From positions 80,272,004 through 80,336,003 of the forward strand of contig OX638370.1 of the NCBI GenBank assembly GCA_951812925.1: DNA of 64,000 nucleotides. The letters are read 5' to 3'. Under the pieces are notes generated by a model that was not told the DNA's origin, made no database searches, and worked only from the letters and a program-made list of their open reading frames with translations. The stretch is from Calliopum simillimum (lineage: Eukaryota; Arthropoda; Insecta; Diptera; Lauxaniidae). Numbering within the stretch: the first letter of the stretch is position 1; every line of letters begins with the position of its first letter. Below, piece after piece: positions 32,898 to 44,639 of this stretch. Made by a program: the position numbers and the translations under genes.

Positions 32898-34023
32898 CAT
32901 ATGCTGAAACGCAATTCAAATTTCGATTCCAAAATATATTGCTTAGTATGCATTTTTCATTCTTATCAAGTTGCATTTCTGTTTATTCTTTAAGCAATTA
33001 AAAAATAAAAAAGAAAATGGAATCCCCTGAATGTTTGAACCGGTCTATACATCTTTAAAAACTCAAATTAAAAGCTCTCTCTCTGCATAATAAATTTAAC
33101 TCGAAAGCTTTCTATGCAAATGTATTTGCTTAAAACTTGATGAGTTGACATTTTTATTATTTTCACTATGCGGGTTGTCATCCCGACTTCGAAGTTACTC
33201 TAATTGATTATTTGATTCTTCCACATTACACATAGTTAATTTATAAGATTCGGTTCATCCACCTCTCATCCACACACGATCTCCAATAAAAAATTAAATT
33301 CATTTCGATTTTTCAGTTTATTTTGGCAGTTTAGTGAAGTCGAAACATTGGAATCTGCAATGCGAAATAGAATAATGCATTTTTTCTTGGAACCCTTTTT
33401 TGTAACAGAATGGACTCAACATGCTTGCAATAAGAGGTGGGCACGGGCATATTTTTAAGTCCCGACCCGACACGAGCACTAAACAAGGACTTGAAAAAAA
33501 GCCCGGGCCCGCACGAATATTTTTTGTCAAGGTCCGCGCCCGGTCTGACCCTATACTACCACATTATTACGTATTCATACTTTATAATGATTTAAAAAAA
33601 TTTGAAACTTATTGATGAAGCTACTTCTAAGCGCTGACTCAAGCATTTGCATCAACCAACCCATTGGGTTAATAGAAATGAAAAATATTGAACAATTCGA
33701 ACAGGCCGAGTATAGGTGCGGGTATTTTGAGTGAAAGCACAAAATGAGTAGAAGAGACATTTTTATCAGCAATCTTTTGTTCCTGCATTCTTCTTACGAG
33801 TATTAAACAAATTATTTGTTATTTTAACATTCAGTAGTTTCATACTTTTAATTCTTTAAACTTCACTGGTTCATTGTTGTACATTAATATATATTGGTAA
33901 ATAGACGTCTTTTTAAACTTTTTATATTTTAAATTAATTTATGACTTAAGTTACTACAATATTTGAAGTATTTTTTTGTGTGTTTACAATGCTACGATCA
34001 TTAATAATGATCATGATCGCTGT
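32898..34023. other. Intergenic / probable 3' UTR of the MADF-BESS gene; one hAT-like terminus
   Basis: The part next to 34023 should be the 3' UTR of the minus-strand gene; no certain AATAAA on that strand was pinned down. Near 33432, AGAGGTGGGCACGGGC starts a GC-rich 120-base segment resembling one end of a hAT-type element; its partner end was not found. The rest is AT-rich without genes. Confidence 0.35.
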
Positions 34024-37000
34024 TTAAATACCATTCATTGTGTTCTCATCTTCCGATGATATATCAATCATGCTCTCTACACGCGATGGTGACATTACAT
34101 AAACAAAATGTTCTGTAGTTGCATCGTTAACATTGGGCGCTTGTGCCATACAGCTACCGTCAGGTGGTGAATCAACGCCAGCGTACTTGTCATTATCGTT
34201 AACCGATCCATTACAATCTGAAACATTTTCCAACTCTAATTCGATATCGCTGACAATGCGCATGCAACGCATTTTTGCTATAGATTGAAATTTCGTTGGC
34301 ATTGACCGTACGGTCTTAGCCAGACTAAGGAAAAACAATGTGTTCGCATCCAAATCACGATTCGCTTGGAGAACTGCGGCTATGTCTAAATCGATTCTAC
34401 TATTCGGAATATCGTTAATTTTGCGAAATTTAGCTGGTGGAGGTTGTAATATTGGTGGTGGTGGTGCCGAGAAGCTTAGATTCACTGCAGAAGTCTGTGA
34501 AGTTGAAGATGGTAGGCGTCGAATTTTTGTTATGAGTGGTGGATTTATTTTCGCCGTTGTCGTTGTTGTTGGTGCCATTTGTGAAGCCAGACTATGAAAT
34601 AGTCCTAATGCTGTTGCTGGTGCGCTTAGTTCCTTTTTAAATGTATCAGATGATGCAAACAATTGTGGCTCAATAATGAGACATCCAACGCTACTGGCTG
34701 TACTGCTCACCGGTACGGGTATAGCATTTTTGCCGACATTGGTTAACGCTGGTAGAGAGAAAATTTGTGCAGCTACAGATGTTGGAAGTCCTGGTAATGA
34801 TCCAGCTGCTGATAAAGTTGAACCAATCGTATGTTTCCCAATAAACTGCGGAGGCAGTTGAACAGTTGGTAGTGATGGCATCGGTAACATTAGTGTACCA
34901 CAAGTAGATGATGTTGGTGCTATTGTATTTGCATTTGTTATTGTAGATGTGCTGGATGTTGTTGCTGTTGTCATTGCATGTGAGCAGTGTGCTAGAGTTG
35001 TTGATGGTGTGGCTACCGTAGATGTTGCTGTTGCTGTTGTCGTGGCATGAGATAATGTTGCCGTTGTTGTTGGTAGCAACATGGATGCTGTAGTTGCTAA
35101 TGATGAGCTTGTTGCTGGTGGTGTTGTTGTAATTGTTATTTTGAGATCATCTTCGGATGCAGTGGTTGCTTTTGTCAGCACTTGATAGCCAAGATCACAT
35201 TCAGTATCTTCTTCTTCATTGGGCTTGCTGCTGCTGTTAGTATTGGTAGATGTTCTAAACAAAGGAAAATAATAGATTATTTAGGTTCCATTTATGGTTA
35301 AATGATCACTTACCTTCCAGGACCTTGATATGGTTTTAGGAAATCCATGTGATCTGCATGTGCCCAGTATTGATATTTTTTTGATGTTTTCGTTCCAATA
35401 CGAAATGAACGCAAATACTTGGTATAACTGTCGCGTAGATTTTTCCATTTTCTTTTAGATGCATCTGTGCAAGAAATGATTAATTAAATCAAATTTAAGT
35501 GAAAAAATTTCGTTCTTTATGTACGATATATTGCAAAAGTATTCCTGTGATATTGGTCTATAGGTTCTCAAACGCCGCCCACTTTAAAAATATACAATTT
35601 TCAGGAACTTTCCGCTGTCACCCATCAGCTCGAAAGCTTACATCGTCTACTTTGAGAAAGACTGGCTTAACATAGTCGTAATAAAGAGAAACATTTTGAA
35701 TATGCATAAGAAAATTGGGTTTAAGGCTAGTTTTCTAGTAGCTCTTGGTGAATTTAGCAATCCGTTAATGAACAATATTAAGGTTTAGAAAGAAAAAACA
35801 GTATTATATTGGTATTCCACTGAAATGAAAGTTAGTAAATTCTGTTTATGAACACTTTTCAAAATCACTATTGACTCCAACTAAAGTCGCTCACAATACA
35901 ATGAAAGAAGCATTTCCGTGACACAAATCTTATGACAGAAGATGTGAAACAAATCAGCAACATTCTCAGAGAGCAAACAAAGATAAATAGACGACACTCG
36001 CATTTACCTCAATTATCTCAACAAAAAAGTGGATGCGAAGTGGAAACAGAAGCCGTTAATCAGAGATCTCCTGACGGTGTGCAAAATATCATATAAGATG
36101 TCCAGTAATAAATTCAAGCAGAATCGATCAATCAAACGCCAAAACTGGAACTTGCTACTACAGATGATCAACTACACTGTACTAGTTTTTGAGACTTTTT
36201 TCTTTTTGATCTGACGGCAAATAAGTCATTCTTACCTATTTCTGGTACGATTTCTGGTACGGGGAATTTAGTGGTGCTAACCGTTTTTTTGGACTTTTGG
36301 TATTTTTACTTTAAACGTGTGACTCACCGTTCATGAGTTATTGTAATTTAAAGCTCAACACATCACTGTACGCATGCACAATTTACTAATTTTTTCCACA
36401 TTTTGAATTAGGATATCTCCTTAGTTATAAGTCGCACGTTAACAGTTCTAAAGTGATTTTTATGCAAAATTTTATAAACTACAATATTATGCCACAATAT
36501 TTTTCTCTGGAAGTAACCGTTAAAGAGGTTTTTTTAAAAAAACTAATTTTGGACGCCATTTTTCTAATATGGCGGTATGAGCGAACAAAGATGGCAAAGT
36601 TGAAATTCTGAAAGAGCACATCGAAATCTATAAAATAACTCATTTGCATAAAACCCGGAAAATTTTTCAGGTAACCCCATTTAATTCCCCCAACTGATTG
36701 TGCTATGATTAAGATGGTATGTTGTTTTGCAGCTTAGGAGTTATGATTTTTTGAACATTTCAAAACATGAAATTGACACAAAACTCAAAAAATGGTTCAT
36801 AACTAAAACATTTCGTAACCGATTTTCGTGCTCGACCTATTTTGGAAAGGTAGTGATCATTCTCGTGCTTCATAACAGGGTCTAAGCGATTTACATATAG
36901 TAGAGTTATTCACGATCTGGAGTAACGAGCTGAGTAACAGGGTAAAAGTGCACTCAGTTACTCTGAATAGTGAGCATACTCAATACTTTGCACGTATATT

Positions 37001-40000
37001 TGCTTTTTGTTTCCCAAAATAATTTCAGCTGAGAACAAAAAAAAAAATTTTTTTAATTGAATATTTTGCTGTCATTCAAATTTTTATTTTTGATGAACGA
37101 AAATTGTCTCTCAATCATAAACAAGTTAAAACGTTTCTATAGAAATAGCAATAGTAAAAAAAAGGCAAAAGAGTAAGATTATTTTACACTAGAAAATAGC
37201 TTGACTAAAAGGGTAAAAGAGTAATAGAGTAACTTACGTATATTTTGTTGTTGTGGTTGTGCACTGTTATCCTGTTACTCTGTTACTCAGGACGTTACTC
37301 TAGATCGTGAATACCTCTAGTGCCATTAGGTTGGATTCAGCGCTAGAGTAAGTAACGTCAGTTACGATTTCTTCTACAGAAAAATATTGTTCGATATTTT
37401 TGTCGCTGAAGAAATATTCTACAAAAATTATGCTATGACTTACAGTTTAGAAGTTCCTAATTAGCAAATTTATGTTCATTTTCGAATTGCGATAACTCAT
37501 GAACGATAGTTCGCATATAAAAAGTAAAAAGATCTTATAGGGAGTTGCATGGACTACTACTTGGGTCAAATTTGACTTTGATGAACGTTAACGTTAAAGA
37601 CTGTGAAGATCTTATTTGCATGAAAGACAATGATCTATTCGAATCAGCAGAAAGAACTACCTACATAGTTTACAGAAATTTTGTGAATCCTTAAAGCTTA
37701 AATTTTTTTTTTTTTGTGCACCTATATAAATTAATAGGTATGGGCAGAATGTGTCTATTTTGTTGCATTAAAATAACAATAAACCGTTGAAAGTTACGAA
37801 ATATTGAGTGGAAATGAATGTCAAACATGTGCAAAAAAAAAAAGAGACGAAAATCAAAACAAAACAAAGTTAAATTTCTGTATAGGCAACAGTATGTATA
37901 ATATATCATATCTGCTTAATATTTCGAGAGAAACTGAGAAGAAGAGCTTTACTGGCCCGGCGGAGATTGCAATGGAGTATGCAATTTGTATAAAAATCAA
38001 GTATCTTTATGGCTGTAAGCACAATACATGTAACTATGATTCCAATAAGACGTACGATTATTTTTTCAACAAATAAAAATAATAACATCCAACTATTAGT
38101 ATATTTTTTAAAGCTTGACGCCAATGGTTAAAGTTGTAATTGAAACAGAAACTAAATTCAGTTTGCCATATTAACTTAAACATTTTAAAATTTTCATCTT
38201 TATTTCCTAATGGACTATAAATATAAAGTAAGAGGTCGGAAAAGTGAGAGTAAAAAAAAGAGATTTTCACAGGGTGGAATTCGAATTAGAAGAGCACGTC
38301 TTTCAGTCATTTCTATTGTCGTGCAGATTCTCCGCAATGTTCTTATTTCCACCCTGTTTTTGTTTTTAAAGGAGAATAAAACCAAGCATTATCTGTAATC
38401 TCTATATTTACTAGAAATACTCTTTAACATTTCAGATTATTTCTTAAGCAAGGCGCAAAAATCCATTCTGTCGTCTCTTAAATTGTATTTTTCTTGTTTT
38501 TTTTTTTTGCTCAGCTATCGTTGTGTTCGTTTCGATGTTTGTGTTGTTTTTAATTATTTTGTTCTCTTTTTCAACGCCCTGTTAGAAATCAAATTATAAA
38601 TTACCCAGAAAGCAAAAAATATATATTTGAAATTAAATGTACCATCTATCGACAAATTTTAAAATTTTTTTTTTTTTTTTTTTTGCTTGTACGTTTTTGC
38701 GTGATCACATATTGGCAATATACAAAATAGTAAAAAAAATAGAATCCGAAAATAATCTCCTCTTGTATGACCCAGGTTTTTTTTTCATGTCCAATTACCA
38801 AATGTGGTGGAATATATGCGAAGACGTATAAAACTAAATTCTCAATAGATGAACAAAAAAATTTCGACCTGAGAGGGTGTGGAGGTCGTTTGATCCAAAA
38901 ATTTTGGGAAAATCGAGAATTCCGACAATATACGGGAGAGCTCATATTTCAGAAGTAGTAGATATGTTTTGGGGCACCTTTCCAAATATTCTGGAGTAGA
39001 ATTCAGAAAATCGTATTTGGGTCGTGGCGACAGAATAAATCGCTCATTACGGCCACATAAAAGCTCCTAAAATTCTGAAAAAATTCAAGCAAGTTTCTTG
39101 ATAAAAAGTAAATTGATTTTGTTTATGATTTTTTTTTTTTAATTTAAGCGCCCATGCCGAGTAAAAAACGAAAACCGCAAAATTTTGGGTAAAAAATATG
39201 ATTATTGGCGATGTGCGATCGAGCACACCATAGCGACACATAAGGCAAGCGGGATATCTAACAACAAATCGATTTTTCTGAATTTTACTCCAGAATATTT
39301 GGAAAGGTGCCCTGTAACATATCTACTACTTCTGAAATATTTGCTCTCCCGTATATTATCGGAAATCTCGATTTTCCCAAAATTTTTAGAAAAAACGACC
39401 TGACACTCTCTCGGTTCGAAATCACTTTGATGACACTAATGCTAATAGTTAGGTCTTATAATCTAAATGAAAAGATAAAAATAGTTAAGTACCCTAGAGA
39501 TTCCCGATACATACATACTAGAGATTCCCGACTTTTGCGTATTGCAGATATAGAACAAAAAATTCTAATGTCATATAGATTGAAAAAATTGTTTTCAATA
39601 AATGCATTTTTGCTTATAATTTCATAAATACTTTAAAGTTCCAGATAAGCAAGTAGCTATATATTTCCGGTCTTTCATATTGTATTCGTAGGTTTTGAAG
39701 CAAAAACAAGGAAAATTCATACTAGTATGTAGAAAAATAAATTAAATAATTAATTCGGGGCATCAATATTTTTCTCCAAAATTTTTATGGAAATGAAAAT
39801 CAGTAGGTCCAAAAACTTCAAAATTAGCTTTCAATACTTCAGTATAAGGGTTTCCGTAATTTTGCCGATTTAGAAAGCCCACTGTGAGCTCTTACGAGTT
39901 TACATGGTTTTCGAGCCATAAACACGTTTTGAACACGGATTTGAAATTTTTGCTAAAAACCATCGAGTATGTCTTCGACTTGGCGTGCATTTGAACTTAA

Positions 40001-40693
40001 AGCTCAAAGTTTGTTAGCAAAACTTTCAATGCATGTCTGTACGTTACCGAAGCAGTTGAAAATAAGCCACTCACTTGTTTCGAGATATACATAGTAGAAT
40101 TAGGGTGTACGTTTGTTCTTCTCAAATTTCTGAGTTACTTGGGTTAAACTTTCCAAGAAATTTGTCAATTAACAAGGTTTTCTAAATAACTATTGTATAA
40201 TAAACCCTCAACTAATAAAAAGTCACCCAACTAAAGTTATGTCTGTAGTAGAAAAGCTTTTGAAAAGGAAACGTTACATTTTAAAGTTTTTAACCTAATT
40301 CATGCCCATATATTTTAAATTTAATTAAAGTTTTTCGTTGCGAAATTTTGGCCATAGATTTTCAATGTATAAATGACCGCTATTACCTAATGGGTTACTA
40401 TCGTTGTGTCTGTATTCGATTTTCTGTTTCTTTACATTTAACTTCTTTAATTTCTTTTATTCCTGTTTGAACTTCTACTCCTAATAGACATCTGTGCTAC
40501 TCTATGGATACGTACCAACAGATAAACCAATTTCCTCCGCAATCTGTGACCAAACCTTCATCTTCACTTCGACATTTTTGTAATCCGGATTGTGCGTGTT
40601 ATAGACAACATCATACTTCTTGACGATATCTATAAATTCCGTAGTATTGTCCGATGTGGTGGAAGATTCGCTAGCACCGCGCGGTGTCTTCAT
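34024..40693 (-). CDS. MADF-BESS domain transcriptional regulator
   Basis: Three minus-strand exons join cleanly: 40693-40516, 35464-35314 and 35254-34024, with GT-AG introns of about 5.05 kb and 59 bases. They give 519 residues. The MADF domain (about 20-105) begins FIDIVKKYDVVYNTHNPDYK and continues across the first junction (GLSV-DASKRKWKNLRDSYT) to YWAHADHMDFLKPY. A long low-complexity Thr/Ala/Ser-rich linker follows (about 111-400). A BESS motif at about 412-450 contains TLFFLSLAKTVRSMPTKFQ and MRCMRIVSDIELE, then an acidic tail. MADF domains bind DNA like a SANT/Myb fold and BESS motifs mediate protein contacts, so a nuclear regulator is expected. The ATG at 40693 has an A at -3; an in-frame ATG at 40822 would add 43 basic residues. 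Flies have dozens of such genes, so no symbol is given. Confidence 0.9.
35466..36908. other. First-intron DNA of the MADF-BESS gene
   Basis: AT-rich, no gene. At about 36310-36350 GTGACTCACCGTTCATGAGTT is a relative of the arms of the MITE at 5329-5691, and an inverted counterpart GATAACTCATGAACGATAGTT lies near 37490. An old foldback therefore spans this part of the intron and was later split by the element at 36909-37311. Confidence 0.5.
36909..37311. mobile_element. TA-flanked element with GAGTAACAGGGTAA boxes
   Basis: Both ends read TTCACGATCTRGAGTAACG inward and are flanked by TA (36907-36908, 37312-37313). GAGTAAC-type boxes recur close to each end: GAGTAACAGGGTAAAAG near 36933, GTTACTCTG near 36957, GGGTAAAAGAGTAATAGAGTAAC near 37211-37233, and the reversed CCTGTTACTCTGTTACTC near 37271. 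The element is 403 bp, non-coding, and lies within the first intron of the MADF-BESS gene. Confidence 0.8.
37314..38861. other. First-intron DNA, gene-free
   Basis: AT-rich intron sequence with poly-T runs near 37705 and 38668. Short open frames at 37804-38076 and 38210-38398 contain no recognisable domain and are not supported as genes. Confidence 0.4.
38862..39420. repeat. Foldback in the MADF-BESS intron
   Basis: Arms 38862-39016 and 39270-39420 are reverse complements with about 10-15% differences (for example GAAAGGTGCCC with its mirror near 38977, and CCAGAATATTTGG with CCAAATATTCTGG). The 250-base loop has no coding content. The open frames 38767-38958 and 39307-39627 are palindrome by-products. 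Confidence 0.8.
39421..40515. other. First-intron DNA near the coding first exon
   Basis: AT-rich; no element boundary recognised. A fragment near 39893-39926 (CTTACGAGTTTACATGGTTTTCGAG) resembles the foldback arm at 19831-19962. The rest is unassigned. Confidence 0.4.
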
Positions 40694-40825
40694 ATTTACT
40701 TTTTTTCTTCTTTTTATTGTGTTCTGTTTTAATTCCTCAATTTCTTTGATTTGAATGTTGTGGTGTTGAGCCCAGAATGCAAGTGGGTCTTTTTTTGTTT
40801 TTGTATATATGTATACAAACAACTT

Positions 40826-40945
40826 ACTGACCGAACGAACGACGACAGACCGTCCGCTTTATTTACGCGAAAAATTGATGCGACCGCTTTGCCAAACGTT
40901 GGGTACTTGAATGAACTGAGCGCTCGTACGCTGACTGAACTGAAC
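40826..40945 (-). promoter_or_regulatory. Candidate initiator and first 5' UTR of the MADF-BESS gene
   Basis: On the minus strand, GTTCAGTTCAGTCAGCG (about 40944-40928) contains two overlapping TCAGTY insect initiator matches in a locally GC-rich stretch. About 100 bases downstream, CGGTCA|GTAAGT (donor at 40827) is a strong splice-donor match that could end a non-coding first exon. The corresponding acceptor before 40693 is not obvious, so the UTR structure is a proposal. Confidence 0.35.
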
Positions 40946-42639
40946 CACGGCACAACGGTTCAGTAACGAACCGAACGGCAGGCATCCAGTGCCAGTGTAC
41001 ACAGAATAATAAAATACGTTGACGTTGGCGCTGCAACGACAGCATTGGCTGCGACGACAACGGCAACGGCAACACAATCGACCGACAAATCGAGCGAACG
41101 GGCAAACGCACGCCCGCCCACCCTTTAAAACAGACGCCAAACCGTGCGCGCCACAACTTCGTTCTCGTCCTCCCTATTACGGCTACAATGTTAGCAGTGT
41201 TTTTTGTTATTATTGTTGTTGTTGCTGTTGCTGCTTTTCGTTTAACTGCGTTACATTCAGTTTAGCAGAGGACGACACCGCACACTGGTAGTTGACAATG
41301 TGCGAAGAGAGGGTGGGTAAGAGATGGGGGGGAAGTCGTGCTTGACTGGATGGCTGGGGACAAGTGCGATTTTCACTGCTGCTGGTGCTGGTTGCTTCTT
41401 CTATTCCATCCATGTACGCTGCTGCTGGGTCGATAATGTTGTTGGAATTTTTTATTTTGTTTTGTTGGTTCTCTTTTTTTTTCGCGACAGTGATAGCGCG
41501 GCAGCAACAACAAACGCGTACGACGCAGTCACAGTTGGAGCCAAAGTTACAGGCGACTCTGACTTTTCTTCGTCGTTGTAGTCAAGGAAACTTCGATGGC
41601 CGCGACGGCAGCGGCAGTGATTCAACAAAAGGGCGAAGCGAAGATGAAACGTCTACGTTTGAGAGCAGTAGGAATTTTTGCATTAGCGCTGTTGTCACCG
41701 CCATACCGCTGAAACTTAGGCAGATACGCGACTTTGAGTTCCAGGCGATTTGTATATGTTGTTTCTTTACTGGCAATGGATCTGAATGCAGTGGTAGGGC
41801 ATTTTGTTGTTTTTATTGTTCCAATTTCTGATGAGGTACCTTTGTCACATTTTTCGCAAAATCAAAATAAAACAACAATAATGACAACAGCCATTTATTG
41901 TGCTGCAGCGTTAATTTTTTTATTCTGCATTTATCGACAGTACAAACAAATCCATACAGTTGCTCATTGATATATGGTACAAATTTCCACCCCAGTAGAC
42001 TAAAAATGGCTTTAGAAGGCCATCCCAACTTCCTTAAAACTTACTCTCTTTTTGACAAAGTTAACCTTCCTTCTGCTAAGAAAAATAAACCTTGTAGAAA
42101 ATCAAGAGAACGATAGTAGTCTACATTTTAAGACCTCGTATTGAGCCTTAATGAGGTTAATGATTTTGTATGAAACACCTCGTCTATCCAATGCATCTGA
42201 AATGCGATTTCGATTGTTGATATCATCCTGCTGTAGTCGATAAAGGCTTAATGAGTTTCATTCCAACGAGAACGATACTTTTGTGGTCAAAATGTTCACG
42301 ATATTTTAAAAAGAATGCCTGAATGCTCAAGTTTCTCGTGGAATCCGGTGTGCAGGATTTGACTCATCATTAATCATTCAATGAAGTTGGCAAAGTCATA
42401 TTGCCTCTGTAGTTCTGGCTTAGCAAGGCGTCACATTTTTTGGAAGTGACCAGGGTTCCCATTAGCCCTTATACGCTCTTTTTCATGTGACGATCTCGTA
42501 AAAACATAAATTTAGTGGAACATTTTGGGAATAACTTCAGCATTTCAACGCGTTGTTTTCAAGACCCATTCTGACTTTGATTTGACGTCAAATTTTTTTC
42601 TTATGTCTGAGAAAGTACTAGAACCTTTTCAATCCAAGC
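40946..42639. other. GC-richer unclassified region upstream of the MADF-BESS gene
   Basis: From about 40950 to 41830 the sequence is less AT-rich and less repeat-like than the rest of the window, with trinucleotide runs such as TTGTTGTTGCTGTTGCTGCT at 41213 and GCAGCAACAACAAACG near 41500. Open frames on both strands (for example 41364-41831 plus) have no known domain. It may hold promoter-distal regulatory DNA or non-coding exons. 41831-42639 is plain AT-rich DNA with nothing recognised. Confidence 0.35.
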
Positions 42640-42990
42640 CGCTCGTGTTAAGGTATTCAGCAATAATCAACCCATAACTTTGTCATCTGTATGTTTACCA
42701 CATCGATTAAGTGTTAATTGCGACGATTTTTTGAACTTTTTTGTGCAACTTGGAAGCAGATTCATTGTTGGAGGAGATTTTGATTCGAAACACCCGTGGT
42801 GGGGTTCAAGATTGCCAAATTCTAAGTGCCTAGTGAAATATAATTACACTAGCTTGTCAACAGGTAGACCATGGAGCTTCTAACTCCCTCAAAACATATC
42901 GGATGATGGTATCTGATAAAAGAAAGCTTCGTAAAAGATGGCTAATCAGTCGACAAAACCTTGCTAAATAAAGCTATCAACGGTCTGAAA
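42640..42990 (+). pseudogene. Jockey-type LINE endonuclease remnant
   Basis: The translated segment reads SSVCLPHRLSVNCDDFLNFF, then FIVGGDFDSKHPWWGSRL, the GGD(Y/F)N.KH..WGS motif of the apurinic-like endonuclease of Jockey-group elements. After stops it gives RKLRKRWLISRQ, like the segment that links the endonuclease to the reverse transcriptase, so an internal part has been deleted. No catalytic RT portion follows. The element nicks target DNA in its living form; this is a small dead piece. Confidence 0.65.
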
Positions 42991-43133
42991 ACTGCACTTC
43001 ATTTCATTTATTTTATTTATTTAAAAATTCATTACAAAATGCTACAAGATTGTTTATCTTATGAATAAGCATAGAAAATAATTAATGTAAAATAAAAAAA
43101 AAATTATTAGGAACAAGTTTTCAAAATTCAATA

Positions 43134-43718
43134 GCTTAAATCTGGCAACACCATAGTAAAGTTTGATATTTTTTAGCATAAACGTACTCACAACGTTTTG
43201 ATGTACAAGTGCTATTTGTTTTGTTTCCAGTGAGTTAAGAAAATTAATTTGGCCAAAAAATGGAAGTTTCAAGAGAAGGTTTTCGTTGGATTATTTTTCA
43301 CAACTTTCGACGCAGATTAACTCAACAAGAATGTGTCGATGAACTCAGTTCTTTGTATGGCGATAAAGTACCATCAAAATCACATTATATCACTGGTATA
43401 GTGAATTCAATCGTGGTCGTAGTTCGGTCGCCGACGAATTCCGTGAAGGTCGTCCAAAATCAGCTGTTGTGCCACAAAACATCGATGCAGTGTATGAACA
43501 AATAATGCAAGATCGTCATGTGACATATTGTGAGATAGAGGCATCCTTGCACATTACTTCCACTTTGTTGTAAAAAAAATTTGTTCTCGTTCGATACCCC
43601 ATAATTTATCAATCGCTCAGAAAAAAGCTCGCCAAATTCATTTTCTTACATGAAAACGTTTTGAGTACGTTTATGCTAAAAAATGTCAAACTTTATTATG
43701 ATGTTGCCGGATTTAAGC
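43134..43718 (+). mobile_element. Internally deleted mariner
   Basis: Inverted ends of about 65 bases start GCTTAAATCTGGCAACACC on the left and GCTTAAATCCGGCAACATC read inward from the right. They pair as far as TTTTTAGCATAAACGTACTC, and TA flanks both ends (43132-43133, 43719-43720). The length is 585 bp against about 1.3 kb for a complete mariner. Only the N-terminal transposase portion is left. Confidence 0.85.
43260..43650 (+). pseudogene. Mariner transposase N-terminal fragment
   Basis: It starts MEVSREGFRWIIFHNFRRR followed by LTQQECVDELSSLYGD, a standard mariner N-terminal domain. After a small indel near 43395 the reading continues in another frame with EFREGRPKSAVVPQNIDAVY and IMQDRHVTYCEIEASLHI, then a stop and IPHNLSIAQKKA. 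This covers the paired helix-turn-helix DNA-binding region and stops before the first catalytic aspartate. It differs clearly from the mariner at 1255-2570, so two lineages have invaded. Confidence 0.85.
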
Positions 43719-43913
43719 TATTGACATTATAAATATAAATTGTACCTCACATTATGTACGAATATACTCCGCATATGGGGTACATTCGTATGTAATGAGT
43801 ATTTCCAGAAAATCTGTCATTACTCTTAATTGGTATATCAAATCATCTTTAGCTTACGTTACTTAAAAACCCTAATATTATACATATTTAACTACCTACT
43901 AGTTTTTTGAACA

Positions 43914-44248
43914 CAGTGTTCTTAAAGGACAGGATTATTACAAAAAATTACGACAAAAACTGAAAATTGGGGGTGATTCTATAGGCTTTTGTGATCACTT
44001 TGCCATTAGCCAGAAAATCCGATCCGATGCCCCCTTCTAGTTGAGCCATTTTTCTCCAAGAAGGCATCGGATCGAATTTTCTGGCCAAAAAAAATTACGA
44101 CAAAAACTGAAAATTGGAGGTGATTCTAAGGCACTTGTGATCACTTTCCCATTGGCCAGAAAATCCGATCCGATGCCCGCTTCGAAAAAAAAGGCTCAAC
44201 TAGAAGAGGGCATCGGATCGGATCAGATCCAGTCCTTTAAAAACACAG
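43914..44248. mobile_element. hAT-type MITE
   Basis: Ends read CAGTGTTCTTAAAGGAC and, inward from the right, CTGTGTTTTTAAAGGAC. Flanking 8-mers TTTGAACA and TGTGAAGA agree at six of eight positions. The interior has direct and inverted copies of ATTACGACAAAAACTGAAAA and GCATCGGATCGGA/TCCGATCCGATGC, with ACTAGAAG/CTTCTAGTTGAGCC stems. Length 335 bp, no coding capacity. Confidence 0.75.
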
Positions 44249-44639
44249 TGTGAAGAAGCGGTTAGTTTGTTTTGTTTTTAGCCATAAAGTCAAAATTTAA
44301 CGAATGTACTCCATATTCCCCTAATTACTACACTAAGAAATGTATGGAAATATGTATCATTAAAATTGTCACACCTAAAAATGTTGCATTTTCAAACATT
44401 TTTCGAGAACAAACCTCTCCAAAACATAAGCATATTTTTATATACATATAGTCCACACTTCGTTTTCGAAAAATATTTTTTTTGCATTTTCTAAAAAAAA
44501 AATCGAATTTTTAAGCTAATACACTTTTGCAGTGCGTGTCCGATGTGTGTTTTAGCACCTTGAATGTATTTATGTAACATCCTGTATGCAATAATTTTAA
44601 TCATTATTTGTTAGCTTGTCTGAAATGGGTTAAGGCATT

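Noticed and set aside
40863..41156. Overlapping minus-strand open frames upstream of the MADF-BESS start
   Set aside because: Locally GC-rich DNA with a candidate initiator; more likely promoter and 5' UTR than coding.
41364..41831. 155-residue open frame
   Set aside because: Triplet-repeat composition, no recognisable domain, no start context or splice partner.
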